Assembly: GCA_004292855.1 (NCBI GenBank)
Contig: RDXN01000032.1
Coordinates: 1-64,000, forward strand
Direction of reading: 5' to 3'
Source: Cytophagales bacterium
GTDB taxonomy: Bacteria > Bacteroidota > Bacteroidia > Cytophagales > Spirosomataceae
DNA: 64,000 nucleotides
Shown here: piece by piece, positions 1 through 8,891 of the stretch
Numbering within the stretch: the stretch's first letter is position 1
Layout: each line of letters starts with the position of its first letter
Made by a program: the position numbers and the translations under genes
Notes under the pieces: model-generated
What the model was told of the DNA's origin: nothing
What the model saw: only the letters and a program-made list of their open reading frames with translations
Databases searched by the model: none

Positions 1-216
1 AAAGCCGAGTGTTGATAAATAAGCCCGACGCAGCCAGTTGGCAGTTCTGGTCGGCTAGGGCGGCTTAACTAACCTAAACAACTGCTCGGACTATTGATTT
101 AAACGTTGCTCTTTGATTACGGAGGGCAAACGTAATACGGCCAGATTTCGGGTTCATTGACGTTGGGTAAGAAATGCGATGAAGCCAAACTCCTCACATC
201 TTATTCCAACTCGCCA
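1..216. other. Left edge, no gene assigned
   Basis: No convincing gene could be read here. Short open stretches reach the window edge, but none is long enough or familiar enough to name. It may hold the 3' end of a gene lying to the left. Confidence 0.3.
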
Positions 217-475
217 TCAATCGTTTACTCCGGCCACCGGTTGGCCTTTGGCAATCCGCAGAACCTGAATCAGTTCGGTGCGGGAGTGGCGCGGGTCGAT
301 GATCCGGTCGATGAGGCCCAGACCCGCCGGTTTCCAGGGGGTGCTGATCTCGGCGAGGTTGGCTAAGATGCCGCTTTGATGGTGTCGCGGTTGGGGTCGT
401 GGCCGGGACCACCCATCGCAAGGGTGTGTGCTTTCCGGCGAGCCAGTTCGGCAAGTCGGTGACGGTCGGATGTGT
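217..475 (-). pseudogene. Decayed acyl-CoA carboxylase carboxyltransferase remnant
   Basis: Read on the minus strand, two fragments resemble the two ends of a biotin-dependent acyl-CoA carboxylase beta subunit. The first, from about 475 down to 380, contains RHRLAELARRKAHTLAMGGP, like the family's N-terminal helix and MGGPE motif. It stops at a TAG. One frame over, a second fragment ends with GLIDRIIDPRHSRTEL and a TGA at 219-217, like the C-terminal (V/I)D.IIDPR.TR signature. A full subunit has roughly 500 residues, so nearly all the catalytic core is missing and a frameshift separates the pieces. This is inferred from motif memory only; chance similarity cannot be excluded. Confidence 0.45.
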
Positions 476-517
476 TGTTATCGGGCAAGGAATAAGGGAA
501 TTTAGGGCCTAAAATCG

Positions 518-525
518 TATCTTTG
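518..525 (+). promoter_or_regulatory. Bacteroidota -7 element upstream of ileS
   Basis: TATCTTTG fits the Bacteroidota -7 consensus TAnnTTTG. No clear -33 TTG lies at the right distance. The element overlaps an upstream in-frame TTG at 523, which argues for translation starting at the ATG at 565. Confidence 0.5.
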
Positions 526-564
526 CGGCTTATTTTCAAGCCCGCTTCGGCGGTTCGATCTGGA

Positions 565-3500
565 ATGGCCCAATACAAGCAATACGAAAACCTCAATTAC
601 GCCCAGGTAGCGGCTGAGGTGTTGCAGCAGTGGAAAGAAACGAACGCATTTGAGGAGTCGGTGCGGGTGCGCGAGGGAAAACCCACGTTCACGTTTTACG
701 AGGGGCCACCCTCGGCCAACGGAACGCCGGGTATTCACCACGTGATGGCCCGCACGATCAAGGATATATTTTGCCGGTACAAAACGCTTCAGGGATTTCA
801 GGTGAAGCGAAAGGGCGGCTGGGATACCCACGGCCTGCCCATTGAGCTACAGGTCGAGAAGGAACTGGGCATCACCAAAGAAGACATCGGGAAAACGATT
901 TCGGTAGAGGAATACAACCAACGGTGCCGCGAGACCGTCATGCGTTTCACCGACCAATGGAACACCCTGACCGAGCGGATTGGCTACTGGGTCGATCTCG
1001 AAAACCCCTACGTTACCTACGAAAACAACTATATTGAGTCGGTTTGGAATTTGCTCAAGCGGCTGTATGATAAGGGTTTGCTGTATAAAGGCTACACGAT
1101 TCAGCCGTTTTCGCCGAAGGCCGGTACGGGTCTCAGTTCGCACGAACTGAACATGCCCGGCACCTACAAAGATGTCCGCGACACGACCATCGTGGCCATG
1201 TTCAAGGTGAAACCCACGGGCAAATCGGGCTTTTTATTTTTCGACTCACAAGACGCCGACGTGCATGTACTGGCCTGGACCACCACGCCCTGGACCCTGC
1301 CCGCCAACTCGGCCCTGACGGTAGGTAAGAACATCGATTATGTGTTGGTTAAGACAGTGAATCCCTACACGCATACACTTGTGCATGTGGTGCTGGCGAA
1401 GGCGTTGGTTGGTCGTTGGTTTAACGAGAAAGGGCGGCAGGAAAAGGACGACAACCGGGTGTTTGATGCTTACTTGCCGAGCGACAAAATTACGCCCTGG
1501 GTGGTGGTGTCGGAGTTTAAGGGGCAGTTTCTGGAGGGTGTCGAGTACGAGCAATTAATGCCATACGTACAACCTGCTACGCCCGCTTTTAAAGTGATTT
1601 TGGGTGATTTCGTGACCACCGAAGACGGCACGGGCGTGGTGCATACGTCGCCTACGTTCGGGGCCGACGACTTCCGGGTGGCGCAGGCCAACGGTATTCC
1701 GGCCATCATGGTGCGCGACGAAAATGCCGGGCCGACGTTCGGCAAGGAAGTACCTATTGTGGATCGTCAGGGCCGGTTTGTAGCCGAGATCACGGATTAT
1801 GCCGGACGCTATGTGAAGGAGGAATACTATTCCGACGAGGAACGCGACGACCCCGAATTTCGCCCGACCGACGTGCTGATTGCCATCAAGCTGAAAGAAG
1901 AAGGCAAGGCGTTTCGGGTGGAGAAATACGAGCACCCATACCCGCACTGCTGGCGTACCGACAAGCCAATTCTATATTACCCGCTCGATAGCTGGTTTAT
2001 CCGCACCACGGCCCTGAAAGACCGGCTTGTTGAACTGAACAAGACCATCAACTGGAACCCCGAAAGCACCGGCACGGGTCGCTTCGGCAACTGGCTCGAA
2101 AATCTCGTCGATTGGAACCTCAGCCGCAGCCGTTATTGGGGTACGCCGTTGCCAATTTGGCGCAGCGAAGACGGGCGCGACGAGTTGTGCGTGGGATCAG
2201 TAGAAGAACTATTGCAACACGCGCAAAAAGCGTTGAAAACCGATGTTCTGACCGACGAGCAACGCGCCAAAACCGAAGCTTTTCTGGCCGCTCACGCAGC
2301 CGGAACTTTTGACCTGCACCGCCCGTATTCCGACGAGATTTATTTCGTTTCGGACTCCGGCCAACTGATGCAGCGCGAGCCGGACCTGATCGACGTGTGG
2401 TTCGATTCGGGGGCGATGCCGTACGCCCAGTGGCATTATCCGTTCGAGAACAAGGCCATTTTCGACCAGTCGTTTCCGGCAGATTTCATCTCGGAGGGCG
2501 TCGATCAAACGCGGGGCTGGTTCTTTACGCTCCACGCCATCGCTGGCCTGCTGTTCGACTCGGTCGCGTTCAAAAACGTGGTTTCGACGGGCCTAGTACT
2601 CGACAAAAACGGCGAGAAAATGTCGAAGAGCAAAGGCAACGCTATTGACCCGTTCAAGACGCTCGATACCTACGGGGCCGACGCCACACGCTGGTACATG
2701 ATTACGAACGCCGAACCCTGGGACAACCTCAAGTTCAACCTGGAGGGTATTGGTGAGGTGCAACGGCGGTTCTTCGGGACGCTGTTCAACACCTACAACT
2801 TCTTCGCGCTCTACGCCAACATCGACGGCTACAAGATCAATCAATTCGACCGGATTCCGCGCGAGCAACTGCCCGAACTGGACCGCTGGATTCTGTCGAA
2901 ACTGAACACGCTGGTCATCGACGTGACCGAAGCTTATGAGGGTTATAATCCAACTAAAGCGGGCCGGTTGGTGCAGGATTTTGTCTGCGACCAACTCTCG
3001 AACTGGTATGTGCGGCTGTCGCGTCGGCGGTTCTGGCAAACGGCAGACGTTGCCGATAAGAATGCCGCTTACGAAACCCTGCAACACTGTTTGGCTGCCG
3101 TGGCACAACTGATGTCGCCCATTGCGCCGTTCTTCGCCGATTGGCTCTATCACAACCTAACCGACTCGGTACGCGAGGAGTCGAAAGCACGCAACACGCC
3201 ATTTAAGCACGAGTCAATTCATTTTACGGATTGGTATCAGGCTGATAATGATTGGATTGATAGTGATTTAGAGCAGTCGATGGCGTTGGCCCAACAGGTG
3301 TCGTCGCTGGTTCACTCGCTGCGTAAGGGCAACAAGATCAAAGTGCGGCAACCCCTGAGCCGGGTGCTGATCCCAGTTCTGAACCCCGAAATTCGGCGGC
3401 AGATCGAACACATTGCCCCGCTGATTCAATCGGAGGTGAACGTGAAGGCCGTTGAGTTTGTGGATGATGCGTCGGGTATTTTGAAGAAGAAAGTGAAGCC

Positions 3501-3999
3501 GAATTTTAAGGCCCTTGGTCCTCGTTTCGGTAAGCAGATGAAAGACGTTGCGGCCACCATTACAGGCATGACCGACGACGACCTGAAACAACTGGAAGCC
3601 GCCGGTACGCTTCAACTGAACGGTTTTGATCTGCAATTGTCCGATGTTGAAATTCTTACCGAAGACATCCCCGGTTGGCTCGTGGCATCGGAAGGCGGCA
3701 TTACCGTTGCCCTCGACGTGACCATCACCGACGAACTCCGCCGGGAGGGTATCGCCCGCGACTTTGTGAACCGGATTCAGAACCTCCGCAAAGACCGCGA
3801 CTTCGACGTAACAGACAAGATCACGATCCGGCTCGAACGCAACAACGACATCCTGGCTGAGGCCATCGAAGCCAACAGCGACTACATCCGGCAGGAGGTC
3901 CAGGCTTTGAAGCTTGATCTCGTTCCGGGTTTGAACGGCGATGCCACCGAGATCGACATGGACGAGTTTACGTTGCGGGTAGTAGTTGAACGGAATTAA
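565..3999 (+). CDS. ileS: Isoleucyl-tRNA synthetase, type 2 (IleRS2)
   Basis: Cytoplasmic class I aminoacyl-tRNA synthetase charging tRNA-Ile, 1144 residues from the ATG at 565. The Rossmann fold carries an altered signature GIHH (residues 56-59) where most class I enzymes have HxGH. KMSKS is intact at 685-689. The CP1 editing domain between them shows the GTGVVHTSP..GADDF pattern. The long C-terminal part, with an anticodon-binding domain and a eukaryote-like extension, marks IleRS2, the type known for natural mupirocin tolerance. The open frame extends upstream to a TTG at 523, but that lies in the promoter. It converges with the tlpA-like gene, leaving 5 bp between stops. Confidence 0.97.
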   Translation: MAQYKQYENLNYAQVAAEVLQQWKETNAFEESVRVREGKPTFTFYEGPPSANGTPGIHHVMARTIKDIFCRYKTLQGFQVKRKGGWDTHGLPIELQVEKELGITKEDIGKTISVEEYNQRCRETVMRFTDQWNTLTERIGYWVDLENPYVTYENNYIESVWNLLKRLYDKGLLYKGYTIQPFSPKAGTGLSSHELNMPGTYKDVRDTTIVAMFKVKPTGKSGFLFFDSQDADVHVLAWTTTPWTLPANSALTVGKNIDYVLVKTVNPYTHTLVHVVLAKALVGRWFNEKGRQEKDDNRVFDAYLPSDKITPWVVVSEFKGQFLEGVEYEQLMPYVQPATPAFKVILGDFVTTEDGTGVVHTSPTFGADDFRVAQANGIPAIMVRDENAGPTFGKEVPIVDRQGRFVAEITDYAGRYVKEEYYSDEERDDPEFRPTDVLIAIKLKEEGKAFRVEKYEHPYPHCWRTDKPILYYPLDSWFIRTTALKDRLVELNKTINWNPESTGTGRFGNWLENLVDWNLSRSRYWGTPLPIWRSEDGRDELCVGSVEELLQHAQKALKTDVLTDEQRAKTEAFLAAHAAGTFDLHRPYSDEIYFVSDSGQLMQREPDLIDVWFDSGAMPYAQWHYPFENKAIFDQSFPADFISEGVDQTRGWFFTLHAIAGLLFDSVAFKNVVSTGLVLDKNGEKMSKSKGNAIDPFKTLDTYGADATRWYMITNAEPWDNLKFNLEGIGEVQRRFFGTLFNTYNFFALYANIDGYKINQFDRIPREQLPELDRWILSKLNTLVIDVTEAYEGYNPTKAGRLVQDFVCDQLSNWYVRLSRRRFWQTADVADKNAAYETLQHCLAAVAQLMSPIAPFFADWLYHNLTDSVREESKARNTPFKHESIHFTDWYQADNDWIDSDLEQSMALAQQVSSLVHSLRKGNKIKVRQPLSRVLIPVLNPEIRRQIEHIAPLIQSEVNVKAVEFVDDASGILKKKVKPNFKALGPRFGKQMKDVAATITGMTDDDLKQLEAAGTLQLNGFDLQLSDVEILTEDIPGWLVASEGGITVALDVTITDELRREGIARDFVNRIQNLRKDRDFDVTDKITIRLERNNDILAEAIEANSDYIRQEVQALKLDLVPGLNGDATEIDMDEFTLRVVVERN

Positions 4000-4004
4000 C
4001 GAAA

Positions 4005-5189
4005 TTACTCCTTAAACAGCACGAGCATATCGACCGTCCGCCGTTCTTTTGTTGATGCTAAACCCATTGATGAGAGAACGGCGGGCAAGCTTGCGGGGTC
4101 TTCGGGTTGGTAGGAGAATTTGATATCCAGCAACTCCCGGTTTCCGGTTTCATCGACCACGATGAGTTTATCCGGTCCGTACGCTTCCAGGTAATCGGCC
4201 AAGTCGGCCATCGTTGCGGCTTTTTGGTCCATCGAACCCCGACGGGCTGAGAACGTTCGTTCCTCCGACTGACTCCGGGGAATCCGCGCAAACTTCACCG
4301 GGTCGGTTATTCGCAACACGTTTACCTCCTTTTGTTGGGCTTCTATCCGGGTTTGCACATCGAACCGGCTCGCCAATTCCCGTTGTAGGGTAGGGTGCAA
4401 CTGCTCTTTGCTGGCAACAATCAAATCCAGGCAATACACGGGCGATTCGTCGGTGCTACCCGTTTTGTCGATAGTCCGTTTGTAGGGGAAATCGCCGTAG
4501 GCAATCTGGTAAAGCGTGGTGAGGGGCAGGTTGATGCAGGTGATTCGGCGGTTCCTGAAAACGGGGTCGTTGGCGTGGGTCATTTGAACCCCTGGTGCGC
4601 CCTTAATTTGGGCCTGCATCATAAACCGGCTCTTCACCGTGTCGGCAGCGTCAAAGTAGGTTCTCACGATTTCCGCGAGGGTCAGCGGATTGTCAACTTT
4701 TTCGGGCAGATGAACGGCCTGCCCCCGCCATAAACTGTCGATCAGGGCATCGGTAACGGCACTGGGCCGGGTTTGGGCAATTAACCGACCATCGGGGCCG
4801 ATAAGAATCGTGTGGGGAATAGTGTGGTGGGGGAAAATGTTGGTCAGCGAGCGGCTTGAGTCGATGGCCACCCACAGGTTCGAGGGGCGTTTGGCCAGGA
4901 ACTGCCCGATGCGTTGGGGGCTTTCGTCGGTCACGGTGACGACTTGCAGTTGGTTCGCATGCCGGGTTTGCAACGCGTTCAGGTGAGGCATAGCTTCGAG
5001 GCAGGGACTGCACCACGTGGCCCAAAATTCAATCAGGACGAGTTTGCCCCTGAACTGATCGAGCGAGGCCGTTTCGACGGGGGCGTTAAGAATTGGGCCG
5101 AAGCGAAGGTTAGGCACGGGTTCGCCTTTTTTGGGTTGGGCCAACGCGCAGTGGGCAATCAGCAGGAAGATTAGAGTGGTCGTTTTCAT
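4005..5189 (-). CDS. TlpA-family thioredoxin with C-terminal DUF3738-like domain
   Basis: Exported thiol-disulfide protein of 394 residues. Residues 1-18 form a signal peptide ending near ALAQ. A TlpA/AhpC-type thioredoxin fold follows, with the redox motif CSPC at 60-63 in the context FWATWCSPCLEAMP. The C-terminal half resembles DUF3738, a domain of unknown function found in soil bacteria, ending in a segment around DYLEAYGPDKLIVVDETG. The likely role is reduction of disulfides in envelope proteins or periplasmic redox sensing; the substrate is unknown. It is divergent from the histidine kinase gene at 5312. Confidence 0.85.
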   Translation of the reverse strand: MKTTTLIFLLIAHCALAQPKKGEPVPNLRFGPILNAPVETASLDQFRGKLVLIEFWATWCSPCLEAMPHLNALQTRHANQLQVVTVTDESPQRIGQFLAKRPSNLWVAIDSSRSLTNIFPHHTIPHTILIGPDGRLIAQTRPSAVTDALIDSLWRGQAVHLPEKVDNPLTLAEIVRTYFDAADTVKSRFMMQAQIKGAPGVQMTHANDPVFRNRRITCINLPLTTLYQIAYGDFPYKRTIDKTGSTDESPVYCLDLIVASKEQLHPTLQRELASRFDVQTRIEAQQKEVNVLRITDPVKFARIPRSQSEERTFSARRGSMDQKAATMADLADYLEAYGPDKLIVVDETGNRELLDIKFSYQPEDPASLPAVLSSMGLASTKERRTVDMLVLFKE

Positions 5190-5311
5190 GAGTTTTTGTT
5201 TGTCACAAAAGACGGGCAGAAAACGACCCCCGTTGGTTAACGGCTACTAAGCTGGGTTAATTAGTGTTAACGTCCACCAAACAAACCCCGAAGCGACTGT
5301 ACTTTTAGGGT

Positions 5312-6778
5312 ATGAACGGGAAGATTAACCTGATATTGGTGCTCATGTCGCTCTGCGTGGTCGGCATTATCGGGTTGCAGTGGTTCTGGAACTACCAGAA
5401 TTACCGCAGCACGGTAGACACGTTCCAACGCGATATTAACGAGTCGCTCAACATCGCCGTTGAGGAAGAGATGGAAGGGCGCCGGCAACTTCTGGTCGAT
5501 CAGGTGAAGGGTTGGCTGGCCGATACATCGCTGATCACGATCACCTGCGACACAAAAAATCGGGACAGCAACACCGTTTTTCACATCAACGACCGCTACC
5601 CCAAGTTCGCCGGTAGCAGCGGCACCTCGTTCAGTATCAATGCGTTTAAGCCCAAATTAAAGCGCATTACCCCGCAGGCTAGAGCGATGTTGATCGAGCA
5701 TTTTGCGGAGAAAACTGTGCATGGCGATTTAGAGAAAGGCTTCATTTATTACTACACGCAACGACTAGGCGATAGCATCACGGTGGCCTTTCGTAAAAGC
5801 CACGTGCGGCTTTCGATCCTGAAACGTCTTTACCTAAACCAGTTGGACATGAGGGGCGTCCGAACGACATTTACCCTGAACCCTGCTGATTCGGCACAGG
5901 CTGCTTATCTAACCCGGCCTGTCAACGCGGCTTTGCATCGGCCATTCAAAAAAGAGATAATTCGAGCTGGTTTCGACAGCCCCGACAGCTATTTTTTGAA
6001 GACCATGAAGTGGGTCATCCTGTCTACGTTCGGGTTGGTGGTGGTCTGTCTGATTTGCTTTGGCTATACAGTGAAAACGCTGCTCTCCCAGCAAAAACTG
6101 GCACAGTTGAAAGACGATTTCATCAACAACATGACCCATGAACTCAATACGCCCCTGTCGTCGATCAAGATCACGGCGGAGGCTCTGAAAACGTTTGCCT
6201 ATGAGCCGGAGCGGCAGCGGGAGTACCTGGACATCATTGGCTACCAAACCGATAAACTGACGGACCTGACCACCCGCATTTTAGACACCAATCGGCTCGT
6301 AACGGCATCCCGGCAACACTGGCAACCCGTTGACCTGCGCCGGTTGCTCGATCAGGCGATTGCCGACATGGCCGTTCGATTTACCAATCAACGCGCTATC
6401 GTTACCTACCAACCGCCCCGGGAACCCGTGCTGGTTTGTGGGGATGCCGTTGGTCTGCTGACCGTGTTCATCAACATCATCGACAACGCGCTGAAGTATG
6501 CCTCCCCGGAACTGAAACTTAACATCAGCCTGATAACCACTAACCGTTGGGTGGAAATTGCCTTCGCCGACAACGGAGCAGGCATCCCCGCCGAGTACCG
6601 GTCGAAGGTGTTCGATCCGTTTTTTCGGGTTCCCCAGGGTAATGTTCATGAGGTGAAAGGCTATGGATTGGGGCTCAGCTACGTGAGTCAGGTATTACAG
6701 CAACACCGGGGTTCCGTTACGGTTGGGGCTAATGAGCCGGGCGGCAGTCGGTTTACGCTCAAACTTCCAGTGCTGTGA
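5312..6778 (+). CDS. Sensor histidine kinase, OmpR/EnvZ-like class
   Basis: Membrane histidine kinase of 488 residues. TM1 is at about 5-25 and TM2 at about 232-256, framing a periplasmic sensor domain of roughly 200 residues with no recognised fold. The HisKA helix holds the phospho-acceptor His276 in MTHELNTPLSSIK. The ATPase domain shows the N box NIIDNALKY, ADNGAGIP and GYGLGLSYV. Its stop overlaps the GTG start of the response regulator (GTGA at 6775-6778), so the pair is translationally coupled. TACTTTTA at 5300-5307, only 5 bp before the ATG, resembles a -7 element and would give a nearly leaderless transcript. Confidence 0.95.
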   Translation: MNGKINLILVLMSLCVVGIIGLQWFWNYQNYRSTVDTFQRDINESLNIAVEEEMEGRRQLLVDQVKGWLADTSLITITCDTKNRDSNTVFHINDRYPKFAGSSGTSFSINAFKPKLKRITPQARAMLIEHFAEKTVHGDLEKGFIYYYTQRLGDSITVAFRKSHVRLSILKRLYLNQLDMRGVRTTFTLNPADSAQAAYLTRPVNAALHRPFKKEIIRAGFDSPDSYFLKTMKWVILSTFGLVVVCLICFGYTVKTLLSQQKLAQLKDDFINNMTHELNTPLSSIKITAEALKTFAYEPERQREYLDIIGYQTDKLTDLTTRILDTNRLVTASRQHWQPVDLRRLLDQAIADMAVRFTNQRAIVTYQPPREPVLVCGDAVGLLTVFINIIDNALKYASPELKLNISLITTNRWVEIAFADNGAGIPAEYRSKVFDPFFRVPQGNVHEVKGYGLGLSYVSQVLQQHRGSVTVGANEPGGSRFTLKLPVL

Positions 6779-7464
6779 TAGATTCCACGCACATTCTTTT
6801 GGTCGAAGACGAACCCTTTCTGGCGAAGGTCGTTAAAGACAGCCTAGAACAGCGCGGCTACCGGGTTACGCACGTGGGCGATGGCCGAACGGCGTTTCGC
6901 GTGTTTGAGCAGGAGCCATTTGCGTTGTGCATTGTCGATGTGATGCTGCCTCAAGTCGACGGGTTCACGCTGGTGAAGCAAATACGAACACTAAACAGCC
7001 AGGTTCCGGTGCTGTTTCTGACGGCCCGCACGGCCACCAACGATGTTATCGAAGGGTACGGCAGCGGGGGCAACGACTACCTGAAAAAGCCCTTTAGTCT
7101 GGATGAATTATTTCTGAGAATCAACGAGTTGTTACGAAGAGAGAACCACCCTGTTTCGACAGTAGAGGCCGCGCTGCTCATTGGTCAATACCAGTTCATT
7201 CCGCACAAGCTGACTCTGATGGCTCCTGATGGGACAGCCATTCGATTATCGCATCGGGAAACCGGACTCCTGCAATTACTCTACGAACACCGGAACCAAA
7301 TTCTGCCCCGGAAGCAGGTTCTGTTAGCCCTGTGGGGCGACGACAGTGTCTACAATGCCCGCACGATGGACGTCTTTATCACCAAGTTGCGGAAGCATCT
7401 GAAACACGATCAGGCTATCGAGATTATCAATCTACGCGGGGTTGGATACACCTTAACCTGCTGA
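6775..7464 (+). CDS. OmpR-family response regulator
   Basis: DNA-binding response regulator of 229 residues and partner of the kinase just upstream. The receiver domain has the acidic pair in LVEDE, the phospho-acceptor Asp55 in IVDVMLPQ and the conserved Lys105 in LKKPF. The C-terminal domain is a winged helix of the Trans_reg_C type, ending around RTMDVFITKLRKHL and INLRGVGYTL. The start is the GTG at 6775, overlapping the kinase stop. Targets are not evident from the sequence; the convergent phosphoesterase gene begins 3 bp beyond the stop. Confidence 0.95.
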   Translation: MIDSTHILLVEDEPFLAKVVKDSLEQRGYRVTHVGDGRTAFRVFEQEPFALCIVDVMLPQVDGFTLVKQIRTLNSQVPVLFLTARTATNDVIEGYGSGGNDYLKKPFSLDELFLRINELLRRENHPVSTVEAALLIGQYQFIPHKLTLMAPDGTAIRLSHRETGLLQLLYEHRNQILPRKQVLLALWGDDSVYNARTMDVFITKLRKHLKHDQAIEIINLRGVGYTLTC

Positions 7465-7467
7465 TCA

Positions 7468-8406
7468 TTAATACGTAACATACTCCCGCGCTACGCTACC
7501 ATCGTCGTAAAGGTCCAGCAAAGCATAGCCCCGCCGGGTGTTTCGGTACGTTTTCGATTGCCACCAATTGCCCGAAACAGCCCCGTTGCACAGGTGCGAT
7601 ATGCCCGCATAATCGACCCGGTCGAGCACGTGCCGGTGGCCACTCAGGGCGGTTTTTACGTTCGGGTGTTGCTTAAACAAAGCCAGCAACGCGGGTGCAT
7701 CGGCGTGCATGGCCCCGTCAGGAATAGACCATTGGTCGGGGGAGAGGGTGGCCTGCTCGCTTAGAACCCGCGAGGTCAGAATCGGGACATGCGACAGAAG
7801 CAGAACCGGCGTTTTGGGGTCGGTTTTTTGTAGGTCCGTACGTAGCCAGTCCATCTGCTCGGCATCGAGCCGGGGCGTGTACCAGCCGCCCTCTGCATTC
7901 GGCTGGATGTCATCCAAAATAATAAAATGCCAGCCAGCCTGATCGAAACTACGGTAGCGGTAGCTAAACTGAAGCTGCTCCTGCGCCCATTTTTTGCCCG
8001 CCATCGGGTCGTTTATCGACTCTCCGTGTGCCCATACATCGTGATTACCCAGACAGTGTTGCACGGGTAGCGAACACTCAGCCCGCATCACGGTTTGCCA
8101 GGCTTCCCACTGCCGGCGGGTATCACGTCGGCTGCGGGAAACAGAATCCATGATGGTGTCGCCCCCGTTCAGGATAAGCGTGGGCCGATCCGACTGATTC
8201 TGAATGTGATGCAGGCAGTCGGCGAGTCCGTTCATGGGCCGTCGGCGAGGCATTAGGTGAACATCGCCCAGATAGGCGATGCGGGTCATGCGTTGGCGGG
8301 CGGGTGCAACCGCGTGCAGCGATTTCGGTAGGGTCAGGCAAGACAGAACGGCTGCTGTTTTCAGCCAATCCCGGCGACTCATCTGGAGTTGTTTGTCTGT
8401 TCTCAT
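7468..8406 (-). CDS. Tat-exported metallophosphoesterase
   Basis: Calcineurin-like phosphoesterase of 312 residues. The N-terminus has a twin-arginine signal (SRRDWLK followed by a hydrophobic stretch), so folded export is expected. The metal-binding motifs run in the usual order: GDVH, NGGD, GNHD, and GHRH near the C-terminus. Two ATG starts are possible, 8406 and 8382; both keep the Tat motif. The family hydrolyses phosphomonoesters or diesters, but the sequence does not show the substrate. It converges with the response regulator gene and appears to be transcribed alone. Confidence 0.9.
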   Translation of the reverse strand: MRTDKQLQMSRRDWLKTAAVLSCLTLPKSLHAVAPARQRMTRIAYLGDVHLMPRRRPMNGLADCLHHIQNQSDRPTLILNGGDTIMDSVSRSRRDTRRQWEAWQTVMRAECSLPVQHCLGNHDVWAHGESINDPMAGKKWAQEQLQFSYRYRSFDQAGWHFIILDDIQPNAEGGWYTPRLDAEQMDWLRTDLQKTDPKTPVLLLSHVPILTSRVLSEQATLSPDQWSIPDGAMHADAPALLALFKQHPNVKTALSGHRHVLDRVDYAGISHLCNGAVSGNWWQSKTYRNTRRGYALLDLYDDGSVAREYVTY

Positions 8407-8546
8407 AGCTTCTGTTCGACAACGCGCTATTCATCTGGAACAGCTTGGAATAGTTATCGAACCGCCTAAACAAATTTTTTTTGCAACAGTGCAACATTTC
8501 TTTAACTAACTCGGTTAATAGTATGAATAGCGATTGAGTTAGCTTT

Positions 8547-8690
8547 ACTATCAATTGCTTCGCAACCTCTCTATTTTACAGGTAAGAGAGTGTTTAACAA
8601 GCGAATTAGTGCTCGAAAGAGAATTAATCATAGGGAATCGAAAACGATTAAGGCCGGGAGCTATGCCCCCGGCCTTCTTTGTTTTTGGTT
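8547..8690 (+). ncRNA. Candidate small RNA ending in an intrinsic terminator
   Basis: No gene lies on the plus strand before this point, yet a strong terminator-like hairpin (9-bp stem AAGGCCGGG/CCCGGCCTT, then a T-rich run) sits at 8650-8688. Upstream are two more short hairpins: CTCTCT/AGAGAG near 8571-8595 and AATCG-AAAA-CGATT near 8637-8650. TAGCTTTA near 8539 is only a weak -7 match. An alternative is that the hairpin terminates the minus-strand gene at 8892-10154. Confidence 0.25.
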
Positions 8691-8706
8691 GTCTATTTGG
8701 GTCAAC

Positions 8707-8876
8707 TAGCCCTATCGGGGCGTCATGCTAGTAGTCAGGTTTTACCCACGCAACTAGTAAAAGCCCCATCGGGGCGATATGTGAAGAAGATGCCTTCTCT
8801 ACATATCGCCCCGATGGGGCTTTGCCGCCGGTAGGGCCTTTATTTTCTATTGATATGACGCCCCGATGGGGCTACT
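8707..8876. repeat. Nested inverted repeats, GCCCC(A/T)TCGGGGC family
   Basis: Four related units lie between two minus-strand genes. The inner pair, 8760-8782 and 8801-8823, is a perfect 23-bp inverted repeat. The outer pair, near 8708-8727 and 8855-8874, matches with one difference. Each unit is itself a small GCCCC..GGGGC hairpin. A diverged relative lies near 22660-22685. Confidence 0.8.
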
Positions 8877-8891
8877 ATTGCCAACCGCGCT

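Noticed and set aside
194-454. 86-residue minus-strand frame as a gene
   Set aside because: Its translation shows no family; the carboxylase-like pieces are in other frames of the same strand.
8707-8876. Repeats as a CRISPR array
   Set aside because: The units are inverted pairs, not direct repeats with regular spacers.
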